Source: Bacteroidota bacterium
Lineage (GTDB): Bacteria > Bacteroidota > Bacteroidia > Flavobacteriales > Weeksellaceae
Length of the DNA: 64,000 nt
Assembly: GCA_023387375.1 (NCBI GenBank)
Contig: JAEWIE010000040.1
Span: forward strand, 186,001-250,000
Reading direction: 5' to 3'
The notes under the pieces are model-generated. The model worked only from the letters and a program-made list of their open reading frames with translations, had not been told where the DNA came from and made no database searches. Position 1 is the stretch's first letter; every line of letters begins with the position of its first letter. This document shows, in pieces, positions 18,356 through 27,712 of the stretch. The translations under genes were made by a program, and so were the position numbers.

Positions 18356-18424
18356 GTCTCATTTTTTAGGGAGCTATAGTCTAAATTAAGGGCTCATCGC
18401 AAATTTTGGGAGCCGATCAATGAG

Positions 18425-18961
18425 CTATTGCAGATTTTTGAAAAATTCCCAAATGACAATTCCGCCGCAAATGGATACATTAAGCGAATGTTTTGTTCCA
18501 AACTGCGGAATTTCTAAAAAATGATCGTAAAGCGAAAGTGATTCGTCGCTTAATCCATCCACTTCATTTCCTAGTACAACGGCGTAAGGGGTGCTTTTCT
18601 TTATATCAAAAGTTTCAATAGATTCACTGTGGGTTGTTTGTTCAATTCCAACACAAGTATAGCCTTTCTTTTTAAGATTCTCTAAGGTCTCTGAAATGGA
18701 CGCAGAATATTCCCAATCTACACTTTCCGTTGCGCCAAGAGCTGCTTTTTGTATTTCTCTATGGGGAGGGGTGGGCGTAATTCCACACAGAATGATTTTT
18801 TTTACAATAAATGCATCTGCAGTTCGAAAAATTGACCCCACATTGTGCATGCTGCGTACATTGTCGAGTACGACAACCAAAGGTGTTTTTTCTTTTTTCT
18901 TGAAAGCCTCAACATCGATTCGATTTAGCTCCTCTAGTTTGAGTTTTTTTGTGGATGACAT
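18425..18961 (-). CDS. TrmH family (SpoU) RNA methyltransferase
   Basis: SPOUT-class 2'-O-ribose methyltransferase of 178 residues using S-adenosylmethionine. The three SpoU motifs are visible: VVLDNVRSMHNVGSIFRTADAF, YAVVLGNEVDGLSDESL and the C-terminal EIPQFGTKHSLNVSICGGIVIWEF. There is no N-terminal substrate-binding extension, so the RNA target (tRNA or rRNA) cannot be told from sequence. It is divergent from mutS with a short shared regulatory region. Confidence 0.93.
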   Translation of the reverse strand: MSSTKKLKLEELNRIDVEAFKKKEKTPLVVVLDNVRSMHNVGSIFRTADAFIVKKIILCGITPTPPHREIQKAALGATESVDWEYSASISETLENLKKKGYTCVGIEQTTHSESIETFDIKKSTPYAVVLGNEVDGLSDESLSLYDHFLEIPQFGTKHSLNVSICGGIVIWEFFKNLQ

Positions 18962-18966
18962 TTTTG

Positions 18967-18974
18967 TATTTTTG
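18967..18974 (+). promoter_or_regulatory. Promoter -7 element for mutS
   Basis: TATTTTTG matches TAnnTTTG and lies 51 nt before the chosen mutS ATG, immediately outside the start of the divergent methyltransferase gene. Confidence 0.5.
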
Positions 18975-19024
18975 ACAAAATTAATAAAAACAACGGGTCC
19001 TAGCGACCGATGTATATAAAAAAG

Positions 19025-21604
19025 ATGGCAAAGGAAAAGAAGATCACTCCCTTAATGAGTCAATACAATGGGATCAAAGCTCGCTATCCCGATGCGCTGC
19101 TTCTATTTAGAGTCGGGGATTTTTATGAGACCTTTGGAGAAGACGCAGTTAAGGCCTCTAAAATTTTAGGGATTGTTCTTACCAAGCGAAACAATGGGGA
19201 TTCGCGAACGGAGCTCGCGGGTTTTCCCCATCACTCCATTGATACCTATCTTCCAAAACTAGTAAGAAGTGGGCTTCGAGTTGCCATTTGTGACCAATTG
19301 GAAGATCCCAAAGCCGTAAAAGGGATTGTAAAAAGAGGAGTAACCGAACTTGTGACTCCAGGAGTTACATTCAACGATCAAGTTCTTAATTCCAAGCGAA
19401 ACAATTACCTAATGTCAATGCATAGGGTAAAAGACCGATTTGGATATGCTCTTGTGGATATTTCAACAGGTGAGTTTTATATTGGTGAGGGGAAACTTGA
19501 GGATCTTACGCATGTAGTGGATACATTCGATCCTAGCGAAATCCTATATCAAAGACTTAAAGAGCTGCCTAACAGTCTGACGGGCAAGAATACTTTTAAA
19601 CTTGAAGACTGGGCCTATCAACTTCCTTATGCGAGAGAAAAGTTAGCTACTCATTTTAAGACCCAATCTTTAAAAGGTTTTGGTGTGGATCACTTAGAGA
19701 TGGGGATTGTGGCAGCAGGTGCTATTTTCGCCTATCTTGTAGAAGACACACATCATTCGCTGCTATCACACATCACGACTCTACAAAGCATCCCCCAAAA
19801 TCACTATCTCGTGCTGGATAATTTTACGCTTCGAAATTTAGAAGTTGTAAATCCAAGTCAGCGAGAGGGAAAAAGCCTATTAGACATTATTGATCATACC
19901 GTAACCCCGATGGGAGGTAGATTGTTAAGACGTCAAATTATTTTGCCGCTATTAGATCTAGAGATGATCAATAGCAGGCTCTCGTTAATTGAGTTTTTTA
20001 ATGAGAAACAAGATCTTAAGTTTGAAATTCTTGAAGAACTCAAGACAATATCTGATTTGGACCGACTTTTAGGAAAGTTAGCTTCAGGCAAAATTCTACC
20101 GAAAGAATTAGGAAATCTAAATCAAAGTTTAAAGTGCATTGAGCTCATTGATCAGAAACTCAGTGAATTTAAAGAACCTAAAGCTTTATTAAGTCCACTG
20201 CATAACCACAGAGAATTAGTCGATTATCTAGATACCCACCTTCAAGAGCAGCTGCCTGTAAGCCTATCTAAAGGTCAAGTAATTAAATCTGGTGTTTCGA
20301 GTGAACTAGATCAGTTACGGAGCTTGCAGAGCAAAGGAAAAGAATTCCTTGAGGAAATGTGCGCGCGTGAAATTGAAAGAACAGGGATCAGTTCCTTAAA
20401 AATTGATTACAATAATGTCTTTGGTTATTACATCGAGGTGAGAAACATACACAAAGACAAGGTTCCTAGCGAGTGGGTCCGTAAGCAGACCTTGGTGAAT
20501 GCAGAGCGCTTTATTACCGAAGAATTAAAAGAGTATGAAACCCAAATTTTGGGCGCTCAAGATAAGATCTCTCAATTGGAATTTGAACTTTATAACGAAG
20601 TGTGCCAGCATGTCATGCAATATATTGTAGGGATTCAAGCCAATTCTCAAATTATTGCACGAATTGATGTGGGAATCGGACTCTCCGAACTTGCGAGCGC
20701 CGAGAATTACACTCGTCCAACCTTAAATGATTCATTCTCCATCGATTTAAAAGAGGCGCGTCATCCCATCATTGAAAAGGTGCTTCCACTGGGTGAAAAA
20801 TACATTCCAAACGATCTTTATTTAGACAGAGAAACCCAGCAGATCATGATGGTCACGGGACCTAACATGGCTGGTAAGTCCGCGATCCTTCGCCAAACGG
20901 CCTTAGTATGTTTGCTTGCTCAAATTGGAAGTTTTGTTCCCGCGAGACATGCAGAAATTGGAATACTAGATCGCATATTTACGCGCGTGGGGGCTTCGGA
21001 TAATATTTCAGCTGGAGAATCGACCTTCATGGTAGAAATGAATGAAGCGGCTAGTATCTTGAATAATAGAACGGAAAGGAGTCTAATTCTACTGGATGAA
21101 ATCGGAAGGGGAACTTCTACGTATGACGGGGTTTCCATTGCATGGGCTATTGCCGAATTTCTTCATCAGGATAAAGCAAGGGCAAAAACTCTTTTTGCTA
21201 CTCACTATCACGAATTAAACGAAATGAGTAGTTCTTTTCCGCGGATACAAAACTATCATGTTTCAATTCAGGAAAACAAGGGAAGTATTGTGTTTTTACG
21301 TAAACTTCTTCGCGGAGGTAGTGAGCATAGTTTTGGTATTCATGTGGCAAAATTAGCAGGAATGCCGGCTCCTGTGATTCACCGGGCTAATGAAATTTTG
21401 AAAACACTAGAAAGTAGAAGAGCAACTCCTGAAAAGAAAGGAAAAAAAGATCACAAAGAAGATTTACAACTTTCTTTTTTCCAGTTGGACGATCCTGTTC
21501 TTGAAAACATTAGAGAAGAACTAACCAAAATAAATATAGACGAGTTAACCCCGCTCGAGGCTTTAATGAAATTGAATTCGATCAAAAAAATGATTGGTAA
21601 GTAG
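19025..21604 (+). CDS. mutS: DNA mismatch repair protein MutS
   Basis: Mismatch-recognition ATPase of 859 residues. The start at 19025 (MAKEKKITPLMSQY) is preferred over an ATG 15 nt upstream because it matches the usual Flavobacteria N-terminus. The mismatch-contacting FYE motif is in RVGDFYETFGEDA. The Walker A motif GPNMAGKSAILRQ lies near residue 615, followed by ESTFMVEMNEAASIL, the Walker B region LILLDEIGRGTSTYDG, and TLFATHYHEL. The C-terminal helix-turn-helix is present. It ends 4 nt before the convergent flavoprotein gene. Confidence 0.98.
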   Translation: MAKEKKITPLMSQYNGIKARYPDALLLFRVGDFYETFGEDAVKASKILGIVLTKRNNGDSRTELAGFPHHSIDTYLPKLVRSGLRVAICDQLEDPKAVKGIVKRGVTELVTPGVTFNDQVLNSKRNNYLMSMHRVKDRFGYALVDISTGEFYIGEGKLEDLTHVVDTFDPSEILYQRLKELPNSLTGKNTFKLEDWAYQLPYAREKLATHFKTQSLKGFGVDHLEMGIVAAGAIFAYLVEDTHHSLLSHITTLQSIPQNHYLVLDNFTLRNLEVVNPSQREGKSLLDIIDHTVTPMGGRLLRRQIILPLLDLEMINSRLSLIEFFNEKQDLKFEILEELKTISDLDRLLGKLASGKILPKELGNLNQSLKCIELIDQKLSEFKEPKALLSPLHNHRELVDYLDTHLQEQLPVSLSKGQVIKSGVSSELDQLRSLQSKGKEFLEEMCAREIERTGISSLKIDYNNVFGYYIEVRNIHKDKVPSEWVRKQTLVNAERFITEELKEYETQILGAQDKISQLEFELYNEVCQHVMQYIVGIQANSQIIARIDVGIGLSELASAENYTRPTLNDSFSIDLKEARHPIIEKVLPLGEKYIPNDLYLDRETQQIMMVTGPNMAGKSAILRQTALVCLLAQIGSFVPARHAEIGILDRIFTRVGASDNISAGESTFMVEMNEAASILNNRTERSLILLDEIGRGTSTYDGVSIAWAIAEFLHQDKARAKTLFATHYHELNEMSSSFPRIQNYHVSIQENKGSIVFLRKLLRGGSEHSFGIHVAKLAGMPAPVIHRANEILKTLESRRATPEKKGKKDHKEDLQLSFFQLDDPVLENIREELTKINIDELTPLEALMKLNSIKKMIGK

Positions 21605-21608
21605 CGCC

Positions 21609-22817
21609 TTAAAGTTTGTTTAAGGCTTCACTAATAAGCCATCCTTCACTCCAACACGCCTGAAAATTGAAACCTCCCGTGATTGCATCAATATTTAAGA
21701 CTTCCCCTGCGATGTAAAGACGGTCTTGCTTTTTGGATGTCATCGTTTTAAAGTCTATTTCTTTTAAATCGACACCTCCTGCGGAAACGAATTCTTCTTT
21801 AAACGTCGACTTTCCTTTCACCAGAAACTCACTTTCGCATAAATTAGTTAAAAGGCTATGGATTTGCGCTGTCGACAAATTGGCTAGCTGAATATCCTCT
21901 TTTATGTGACAATAACGAATCATCTGATTCCAGAATCGATTGGTTACTTCAAAAAGTTTGCTTTGGGCAAGACTTTTTTTGGGATGTAGCTCTTTGTATT
22001 CCATAAATTGGGACTTTGCTTGCTCGAAAGAGAGGTTAATAAAGTTAACCACAATTTTGAAATTGTACTTTAATTCTGCTAGTTCTCTTGCATTCCATGC
22101 CGAGGCTTTAAGGATACACGGACCTGAAAGTCCCCAGTGCGTAATGAGTAAGGGGCCTGTTTCTCCAGATTTTAGTTGAGGGAGGTTAACTTCAGCTTGG
22201 GGAAAGGACGTTCCGGCTAGCCCTTCAAGTCTTGGGTCTTTAATATTAAAGGTAAACAATGAGGGAACTTGTGGAACCAATTTATGATCCAAAGATTCTA
22301 AGAGTTTTAGAGATTTTGGTGAACTACCCGTTGCGAATATTATATAATCCGCCGTGAATTCTCCTACTGAACTTTGCACTCGAAAAAATCCATCTTCATA
22401 AGTGAGATCTAGTACTGTGGTTTTGGTACGGATTTCAAATCCTTTCTTTAGAACCTCGCTTTTAAGACATTCTATAATCGACCAGGAGGAATTAGAGATA
22501 GGGAACATTCGAGCGTCGTTTTCAATTTTGATTTCCACTCCTCTTTGAGAAAACCACTCCATGGTATCAGCAGGTTGAAATTTTGAGAAAACACTTTTGA
22601 GTTCTTTTTTTCCTCTAGGATAAAACTCGACTAATTCTCTCGGATCGAATTCAGCATGCGATACATTGCAGCGACCTCCACCGGAAATTTTTACTTTTTG
22701 TAATACTTCTTGATTTTGTTCTAAAATGGTTAGATGGTATTTTGAAGAATCAATATTGGCCGCGGAAAAGAATCCAGCTGCGCCACCTCCAATTACGATC
22801 ACGTGCTTTTTTTGCAT
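21609..22817 (-). CDS. BaiN/HI0933-like NAD(P)/FAD-dependent oxidoreductase
   Basis: Flavoprotein of 402 residues from the HI0933/YhiN (BaiN-like) family. The FAD dinucleotide-binding motif VIGGGAAGFFSAANI is at the N-terminus, KISGGGRCNVSH follows near residue 45, and the C-terminus has IAGEVLNIDAITGGFNFQACWSEG (GEVLDvDGxTGGYNLQ-type family signature). The physiological substrate is unknown for most members. It diverges from the thioesterase gene; back-to-back -7 elements lie between them. Confidence 0.93.
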   Translation of the reverse strand: MQKKHVIVIGGGAAGFFSAANIDSSKYHLTILEQNQEVLQKVKISGGGRCNVSHAEFDPRELVEFYPRGKKELKSVFSKFQPADTMEWFSQRGVEIKIENDARMFPISNSSWSIIECLKSEVLKKGFEIRTKTTVLDLTYEDGFFRVQSSVGEFTADYIIFATGSSPKSLKLLESLDHKLVPQVPSLFTFNIKDPRLEGLAGTSFPQAEVNLPQLKSGETGPLLITHWGLSGPCILKASAWNARELAELKYNFKIVVNFINLSFEQAKSQFMEYKELHPKKSLAQSKLFEVTNRFWNQMIRYCHIKEDIQLANLSTAQIHSLLTNLCESEFLVKGKSTFKEEFVSAGGVDLKEIDFKTMTSKKQDRLYIAGEVLNIDAITGGFNFQACWSEGWLISEALNKL

Positions 22818-22839
22818 GAATACGATTAATTTTCAGCTG

Positions 22840-22847
22840 CAAAATTA
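22840..22847 (-). promoter_or_regulatory. Promoter -7 element for the BaiN-like flavoprotein
   Basis: On the minus strand the bases read TAATTTTG, matching TAnnTTTG, about 22 nt before the ATG at 22817. Confidence 0.55.
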
Positions 22848-22874
22848 CAATTTTTCTAACCGCTCATTTATGCG

Positions 22875-22882
22875 TAATTTTG
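22875..22882 (+). promoter_or_regulatory. Promoter -7 element for the thioesterase
   Basis: TAATTTTG lies 22 nt before the thioesterase ATG at 22905. Together with the minus-strand element at 22840-22847 it forms a compact divergent promoter region. Confidence 0.55.
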
Positions 22883-22904
22883 AAGAATTAAATTGTATAC
22901 TAAT

Positions 22905-23399
22905 ATGTCAACATACTTTTGTGATTTTAACGTGCGTTGGAGTGATATCGACGCGAACCGCCACTTGGCTAATTCTTCTTATATGCAATATTGCGCTCAA
23001 ACCCGAATGGCTTTTATGAGTGAACGTAAGATGGGATTAAAGGAATTGAATCGATGGGGAATTGGGCCGGTGATTCTCAATGAACAATATTCCTTTTTTA
23101 AGGAAATTTACATGGGGCAAAAAGTAAAAGTGAGTTTGGAAATTGATGGCGTTTCAGAGGATGGAGGAATCTATCGATTTTTACATAAGTTTTATTTACC
23201 AGATGGGACTCACTGTGCGACTGCGATCGCGTTAGGCGTATGGATCGATACGATGCTTAGGAAAAGCACCACGCCTCCTTCCGATATTATAGAAGTAATG
23301 AATGAATTTAAATCAGAATCTACGAAAATCCTTACGAAAGCAGACCTTAGGGATCTACCGTTTCGTCCTGAAGATCTTGATCCATCTCAGTTAAAATAA
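22905..23399 (+). CDS. Acyl-CoA thioesterase (4HBT/hotdog family)
   Basis: Single hotdog-domain protein of 164 residues resembling YbgC/FadM-type thioesterases. The N-terminal VRWSDIDANRHLANSSYMQY carries the conserved Asp of the 4HBT active site (D-x-N-x-H). The ATG at 22905 is preferred over a TTG 12 nt upstream because it leaves a normal start and sits at the right distance from the promoter. The acyl-CoA substrate cannot be predicted. thiL follows 31 nt later and may be cotranscribed. Confidence 0.9.
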   Translation: MSTYFCDFNVRWSDIDANRHLANSSYMQYCAQTRMAFMSERKMGLKELNRWGIGPVILNEQYSFFKEIYMGQKVKVSLEIDGVSEDGGIYRFLHKFYLPDGTHCATAIALGVWIDTMLRKSTTPPSDIIEVMNEFKSESTKILTKADLRDLPFRPEDLDPSQLK

Positions 23400-23430
23400 G
23401 ATTTATATTTTCAAATTGATGCAATAGCTT

Positions 23431-24489
23431 ATGTTAGAAGACAAAAACCCACAGCGCACACCGATTTCTACTTTGGGAGAGTTTGGTTTAATTAAGCATC
23501 TCACGGATACGATAAGTTTAGAGAATGAGAGCTCAAAACTAGGTGTTGGAGATGATGCAGCCGTGATCGACCCTTTGAACCAGCAAGTGCTTATCAGTAC
23601 CGATACGCTCATCGAAGGAGTTCACTTCAATTTGGGCTATGTGCCTTTAAAGCATTTGGGATATAAATCGGTCGTGGTGAATCTGAGCGATATAGCTGCC
23701 ATGAACGCAACTCCTACACAAATCGTGGTCGCCGTAGCGGTTTCTAATCGTTTTCCTGTGGAAGCGTTGGAGGAAATATACGACGGGATTCGTCTTGCTT
23801 GTAAGCATTATAAAGTCGACTTAGTCGGGGGAGATACAACCAGTTCTACTTCTGGGCTAATTCTTAATATCACGGCCATTGGGCTAAGTCCACAGGATGA
23901 AATTGTAAAACGAAGTGGCGCGAGTGAAGGAGACTTACTGGTTGTAAGTGGTGACCTTGGAGGAGCTTACCTGGGTCTTCAAATTTTAGAAAGAGAGCAT
24001 TCGGTTTTCCTTGTTAATCCGAATATGCAGCCCGAAATGCAAGGTTATGAGTATATTTTAGAGCGTCAACTAAAGCCTGAGGCAAGAACAGATATTAAGG
24101 AAAAATTAGTAACTCTTGGTATTAAACCAACCTCAATGATTGATGTTTCCGATGGGCTAGCCTCTGAAATTTTACATCTTTCGCAGCAATCCGAAGTAGG
24201 AATCAGACTTTATGAAGAAAAAATTCCTTTAGACCCGAACACCATAACCACGGCCGATGAGTTCAATCTAAACCCTGCGTTGTGTGCTCTTAATGGAGGA
24301 GAAGACTACGAACTGCTTTTTACGATTGCAGCTTCGGATTATGATAAAATTCAAAATCATCCTGATTTTTCAGTCATTGGACATGTGGTAGAAAAGGCAC
24401 AAGGAAATAAACTGGTGCTTCGCGGAAGTAACGAACTAGCCGACTTAACCGCTCAAGGCTGGGATGCTTTTTTAAACGCGGAGGAGTAA
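23431..24489 (+). CDS. thiL: Thiamine-monophosphate kinase
   Basis: AIR-synthase-fold kinase of 352 residues that converts thiamine phosphate to thiamine diphosphate. Typical features are the N-terminal GEFGLIKHL, VGDDAAVI, STDTLIEGVHF, NLSDIAAMNA and VDLVGGDTTSS metal/ATP-binding elements, and IDVSDGLASEI followed by NGGEDYELLFT. Its 3' end overlaps the convergent phosphoesterase gene by 37 nt. No TPP riboswitch is seen upstream, in keeping with a start directly after the thioesterase gene. Confidence 0.96.
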   Translation: MLEDKNPQRTPISTLGEFGLIKHLTDTISLENESSKLGVGDDAAVIDPLNQQVLISTDTLIEGVHFNLGYVPLKHLGYKSVVVNLSDIAAMNATPTQIVVAVAVSNRFPVEALEEIYDGIRLACKHYKVDLVGGDTTSSTSGLILNITAIGLSPQDEIVKRSGASEGDLLVVSGDLGGAYLGLQILEREHSVFLVNPNMQPEMQGYEYILERQLKPEARTDIKEKLVTLGIKPTSMIDVSDGLASEILHLSQQSEVGIRLYEEKIPLDPNTITTADEFNLNPALCALNGGEDYELLFTIAASDYDKIQNHPDFSVIGHVVEKAQGNKLVLRGSNELADLTAQGWDAFLNAEE

Positions 24490-25328
24490 AGAGTTTCCAT
24501 TACCAACGAATTATTTTGAGAGATAAAATCCTTAAGCTCTACCGTAGATTTGTATGGTTTGAGTTTAGGGATTTTGTATTGAGAGGGGTCGAAGTAATGA
24601 AGGCTCCATTCACCTAAGTTATATTCTAACCAAGATAAATTTTCAATCCAATCTCCAGAGTTAAGATAGTGGGTTTTTCCCATTTTTGTTTCTACAACCT
24701 TGTCTGAGGGCATGTGAATGTGGCCGCAGATTACGTAATCGTACTTATTGGCAATCGCGAGTTCAATGGCTTTTTGTTCAAAATCACCCACAAATTTGAT
24801 CGCTTTTTTCACGGAGTTCTTAATTCGTTTCGAAAGTGAAACCTTTTGTTTGCCCATCAATTTTAGAGCCCAATTAATCGCTCGGTTAAGTAAGATGAGC
24901 CAATCATATCCGATACCTCCTATTTTTGCAATGATCTTTGCACCTCCTTTTGTAGTGTGGTCAAAGATATCGCCATGGAAGATCCAATGTGTTTTGCCAT
25001 GAATTTCAAGAAGATACTTATTGGTAAGTTGTAGATTTCCAAAGGAAATATCAGCATATTTTCTTAGGAATTCGTCGTGATTTCCAGTAATGTAAATCAC
25101 TTTGGTCCCCCGTTGCATCATCTTAAATAGTTCAGAAATAACCGCCATATGCGAGGTCGGAAAATAGCGCTTGGAGAAGGCCCAACCGTCTATTATATCG
25201 CCATTCAGAATAAGCAATTTGGGTTGGATACTCTTTAAATAAGCTAAAAATTCCTTTGCGTGACACCCGTAGGTTCCAAGATGAAGATCGGAGACGATCG
25301 CAATTTCAATTTCTCTTCGGTCAGCCAT
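24453..25328 (-). CDS. LpxH-like UDP-2,3-diacylglucosamine diphosphatase / metallophosphoesterase
   Basis: Calcineurin-like metallophosphoesterase of 291 residues. Metal-binding motifs appear in order: IVSDLHLGTYG (D-x-H), LNGDIIDGW (GD), YITGNHDEF (GNHD), and VICGHIHMPSD (GHxH). The family is close to LpxH, which cleaves UDP-diacylglucosamine in lipid A synthesis. Flavobacteria often carry several LpxH relatives, so the exact substrate is uncertain. The last 12 codons overlap thiL tail to tail. Confidence 0.87.
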   Translation of the reverse strand: MADRREIEIAIVSDLHLGTYGCHAKEFLAYLKSIQPKLLILNGDIIDGWAFSKRYFPTSHMAVISELFKMMQRGTKVIYITGNHDEFLRKYADISFGNLQLTNKYLLEIHGKTHWIFHGDIFDHTTKGGAKIIAKIGGIGYDWLILLNRAINWALKLMGKQKVSLSKRIKNSVKKAIKFVGDFEQKAIELAIANKYDYVICGHIHMPSDKVVETKMGKTHYLNSGDWIENLSWLEYNLGEWSLHYFDPSQYKIPKLKPYKSTVELKDFISQNNSLVMETLYSSAFKKASQP

Positions 25329-25389
25329 AATGCGTTTCTGCCAAAGATAGGCGGCGGATATGAATTGCGTGTGAACCTAAAATTAAATC

Positions 25390-25426
25390 TTAACCCCCTT
25401 AATTTGCTTTAAATTAAGGGGGTTAA
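25390..25426. terminator. Long perfect inverted repeat downstream of pepT
   Basis: Sixteen bases at 25390-25405 (TTAACCCCCTTAATTT) pair perfectly with 25411-25426 around a 5-nt loop. It lies 10 nt beyond the pepT stop on the minus strand and 61 nt upstream of the phosphoesterase start. The tail on the minus strand is only moderately T-rich, so it is a likely but not textbook terminator. Confidence 0.65.
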
Positions 25427-25436
25427 ATACTTAAAT

Positions 25437-26690
25437 TTATTTTTCGGCTTGAGCGATGTTTATAATAACCTTCATTGCTTTTTGCATGGTTTCTATTGCC
25501 ACATATTCGTAAGGTCCGTGGAAATTCATTCCTCCTGCAAAGATATTTGGACAAGGAAGTCCCATGTAGGACAGTTGTGCTCCGTCGGTGCCTCCACGGA
25601 TCGCTTTGATTTTGGGTTCTACTCCCGACACTTTCATAGCTTCTGCTGCTATATCTACAATATGCATTTTGCCTTCGAACTGCTGCTTCATGTTTCGATA
25701 CTGCTCTTTGATTTCCACCTGCGCAGTTCCCTCGCCATGCTTAGCATTAAAGTCTTTCACAAGGGATTGAAGTAGAGTTTTTCTCTGTTCGAATTTTTCA
25801 CTATCGTGATCACGGATAATGTATTGTAGTTTTGCTTCTGAGATGTCTGCTGTGATTTCCATCAGATGGAAAAATCCCTCATAGCCCCTTGTTGTTGCTG
25901 GTGTTTGATCTGCCGGAAGTAAGGCTGCAAACTCACTAGCTAATAAAGCGGCATTCACCATTTTACCATACGCATATCCAGGATGTACGCTAAGTCCATG
26001 GATGTTTACGACGGCACCCGCTGCATTGAAGTTTTCATATTCAAGTTCTCCTGCTTCGCTACCGTCCATGGTGTACGCCCACTCAGCACCGAATTTTTCG
26101 ACATCGAATTTATGGGCTCCTCTACCAATTTCTTCGTCTGGTGTGAATCCAATAGCAATCTTTCCATGCTTGATTTCGGGATGAGCGAGTAGGAATTCGG
26201 CTGCAGTTACGATTTCGGCTACACCCGCTTTATCGTCAGCTCCTAATAAGGAGGTTCCGTCTGTAGTAATTAGGGTCTGACCTACATACTTTTTTAAACT
26301 CTCAAAACGCTCTGGAGACAATGTGAATCCTGTCTCTTTATTTAAAATAAGATCTTTTCCGTCGTAATTTTCCCAAACTTGAGGATTGACATTTTCTCCA
26401 TTAAAGTCGGGAGAAGTATCGTAGTGCGCAATGAAACCGATGGTGGGGTCACTGTCATTTTCTTTGTTGGAAGGTAGAGTAGCATAGATGTATCCTTGTC
26501 CATCCAGTTCTACATCACTTAGCCCTAGGTCTTGAAGTTCTTGAAATATGTATTTTGCAATGTTCCACTGCTGAGGAGTGGAAGGACAAGATTCACTTTC
26601 AGGATCACTTGTAGAGTATATTTTGACGTAATTGAGAAAACGATCTTGAAGTTTTGACTTCCATTCAGGTGTAAAATTTATCGGTTGCAT
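25437..26690 (-). CDS. pepT: Peptidase T (tripeptide aminopeptidase)
   Basis: Cytoplasmic M20B zinc peptidase of 417 residues that removes N-terminal residues from tripeptides. Metal-binding motifs are GFIAHYDTSPDF, LLGADDKAGVAEI, and the catalytic EE pair in FTPDEEIGRGAHKFD. Further ligands are in YTMDGSEAGELE and the C-terminal FAGGMNFHGPYE. Length and motif order match PepT rather than dipeptidase PepV. It has its own promoter and ends at a hairpin, so it is probably monocistronic. Confidence 0.96.
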   Translation of the reverse strand: MQPINFTPEWKSKLQDRFLNYVKIYSTSDPESESCPSTPQQWNIAKYIFQELQDLGLSDVELDGQGYIYATLPSNKENDSDPTIGFIAHYDTSPDFNGENVNPQVWENYDGKDLILNKETGFTLSPERFESLKKYVGQTLITTDGTSLLGADDKAGVAEIVTAAEFLLAHPEIKHGKIAIGFTPDEEIGRGAHKFDVEKFGAEWAYTMDGSEAGELEYENFNAAGAVVNIHGLSVHPGYAYGKMVNAALLASEFAALLPADQTPATTRGYEGFFHLMEITADISEAKLQYIIRDHDSEKFEQRKTLLQSLVKDFNAKHGEGTAQVEIKEQYRNMKQQFEGKMHIVDIAAEAMKVSGVEPKIKAIRGGTDGAQLSYMGLPCPNIFAGGMNFHGPYEYVAIETMQKAMKVIINIAQAEK

Positions 26691-26720
26691 GCTTTAATAT
26701 AATATGTAAATGTAATTAAA

Positions 26721-26754
26721 CAAAGGTAATAAATTAGCCCTAAACTCTAGCAAA
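26721..26754 (-). promoter_or_regulatory. Promoter for pepT
   Basis: On the minus strand, TTTG (26754-26751) and TACCTTTG (26728-26721) are separated by 22 nt, about 30 nt before the pepT ATG. Confidence 0.6.
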
Positions 26755-26800
26755 GAGGTGAAGTCCCTGATGAGTGCGAAGGGATTTCATACACCTTGAT

Positions 26801-26830
26801 TTTGGACTTTGGTCAAAATGTTTATCTTTA
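26801..26830 (+). promoter_or_regulatory. Promoter for the HMG-CoA lyase gene
   Basis: TTTG at 26801-26804 and TATCTTTA at 26823-26830 (one mismatch to TAnnTTTG) are separated by 18 nt. This places the start of transcription close to the ATG at 26852 and argues against translation from further upstream. Confidence 0.5.
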
Positions 26831-26851
26831 CGTAAACGCAAAAACAAGCAA

Positions 26852-27700
26852 ATGTTTCTTACTGAATGTCCTCGAGATGCCATGCAAGGCTGGGATGAAT
26901 TTATTCCTACTGACACTAAAATTGACTACATAAATGAACTTATGAGTGTAGGATTTGATGTTTTAGATTGCGCAAGTTTTGTCTCTCCAAAGGCAATTCC
27001 TCAAATGGCAGATAGTGGAGAAGTGGTTGATCAAATTGACAAATCCAACTCAAAGACAAAGCTCTCAGTGATTGTCGCAAATATTCGTGGATCAGAAAAG
27101 GCTCTGAGCCACTCCAATGTAGATATTATAGGCTTTCCTTTTTCTATTTCAGAAACCTTCCAGTTCCGTAACACAAACAAGAATCAAGAAGAAGCCTTTC
27201 GGCAAATTGGCGAGATTTTCAAGATGACAAAGTCAGAAGGCAAAGAACTTAATTTATACTTTTCCATGGCCTTCGGAAATCCTTATGGTGAAAAATGGAG
27301 ATGGGAGGATGTGGATTATTGGGCTAAACGCTTTGTCGAGATGGGCATTACAAACATCCAACTTTCGGATACCACAGGAGTGGCTACGGTGGAGACCATT
27401 AATTTGTTATTCGATAAAATCCCACGCCTTAATCCAGAGATTAATTTTGGTGCCCATTTTCACAATCGATACGAGGACTCTTACGAAAAAATTAATGCGG
27501 CCTACCATAAGGGTTGCACTCGTTTTGATAGTGCGATTAAAGGAATAGGTGGATGCCCAATGGCCAAAGACGATTTGGTCGGTAATCTTCCGACGGAGCA
27601 ATTGATTAATTATTTACATAAGAATAATATTGCGCACGGACTTAATTTACTAAATTTTGAAAGTGCTTTTAACCGCGCGAAAGACGTGTTCCATTTTTAA
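26852..27700 (+). CDS. Hydroxymethylglutaryl-CoA lyase
   Basis: TIM-barrel DRE-metallolyase family enzyme of 282 residues that splits HMG-CoA into acetyl-CoA and acetoacetate, the last step of leucine breakdown. Visible motifs are ECPRDAMQGW at the N-terminus, IQLSDTTGVA, FGAHFHNRY with metal-binding His residues, and the cysteine-containing signature GIGGCPMAKDDLVGN. An in-frame upstream start at 26774 would overlap the promoter, so 26852 is chosen. The rhodanese gene follows after 12 nt. Confidence 0.93.
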   Translation: MFLTECPRDAMQGWDEFIPTDTKIDYINELMSVGFDVLDCASFVSPKAIPQMADSGEVVDQIDKSNSKTKLSVIVANIRGSEKALSHSNVDIIGFPFSISETFQFRNTNKNQEEAFRQIGEIFKMTKSEGKELNLYFSMAFGNPYGEKWRWEDVDYWAKRFVEMGITNIQLSDTTGVATVETINLLFDKIPRLNPEINFGAHFHNRYEDSYEKINAAYHKGCTRFDSAIKGIGGCPMAKDDLVGNLPTEQLINYLHKNNIAHGLNLLNFESAFNRAKDVFHF

Positions 27701-27712
27701 TACGATGATACT

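Noticed and set aside
26774..26851. Longer N-terminus for HMG-CoA lyase
   Set aside because: It would overlap the predicted promoter and adds residues not found in the family.
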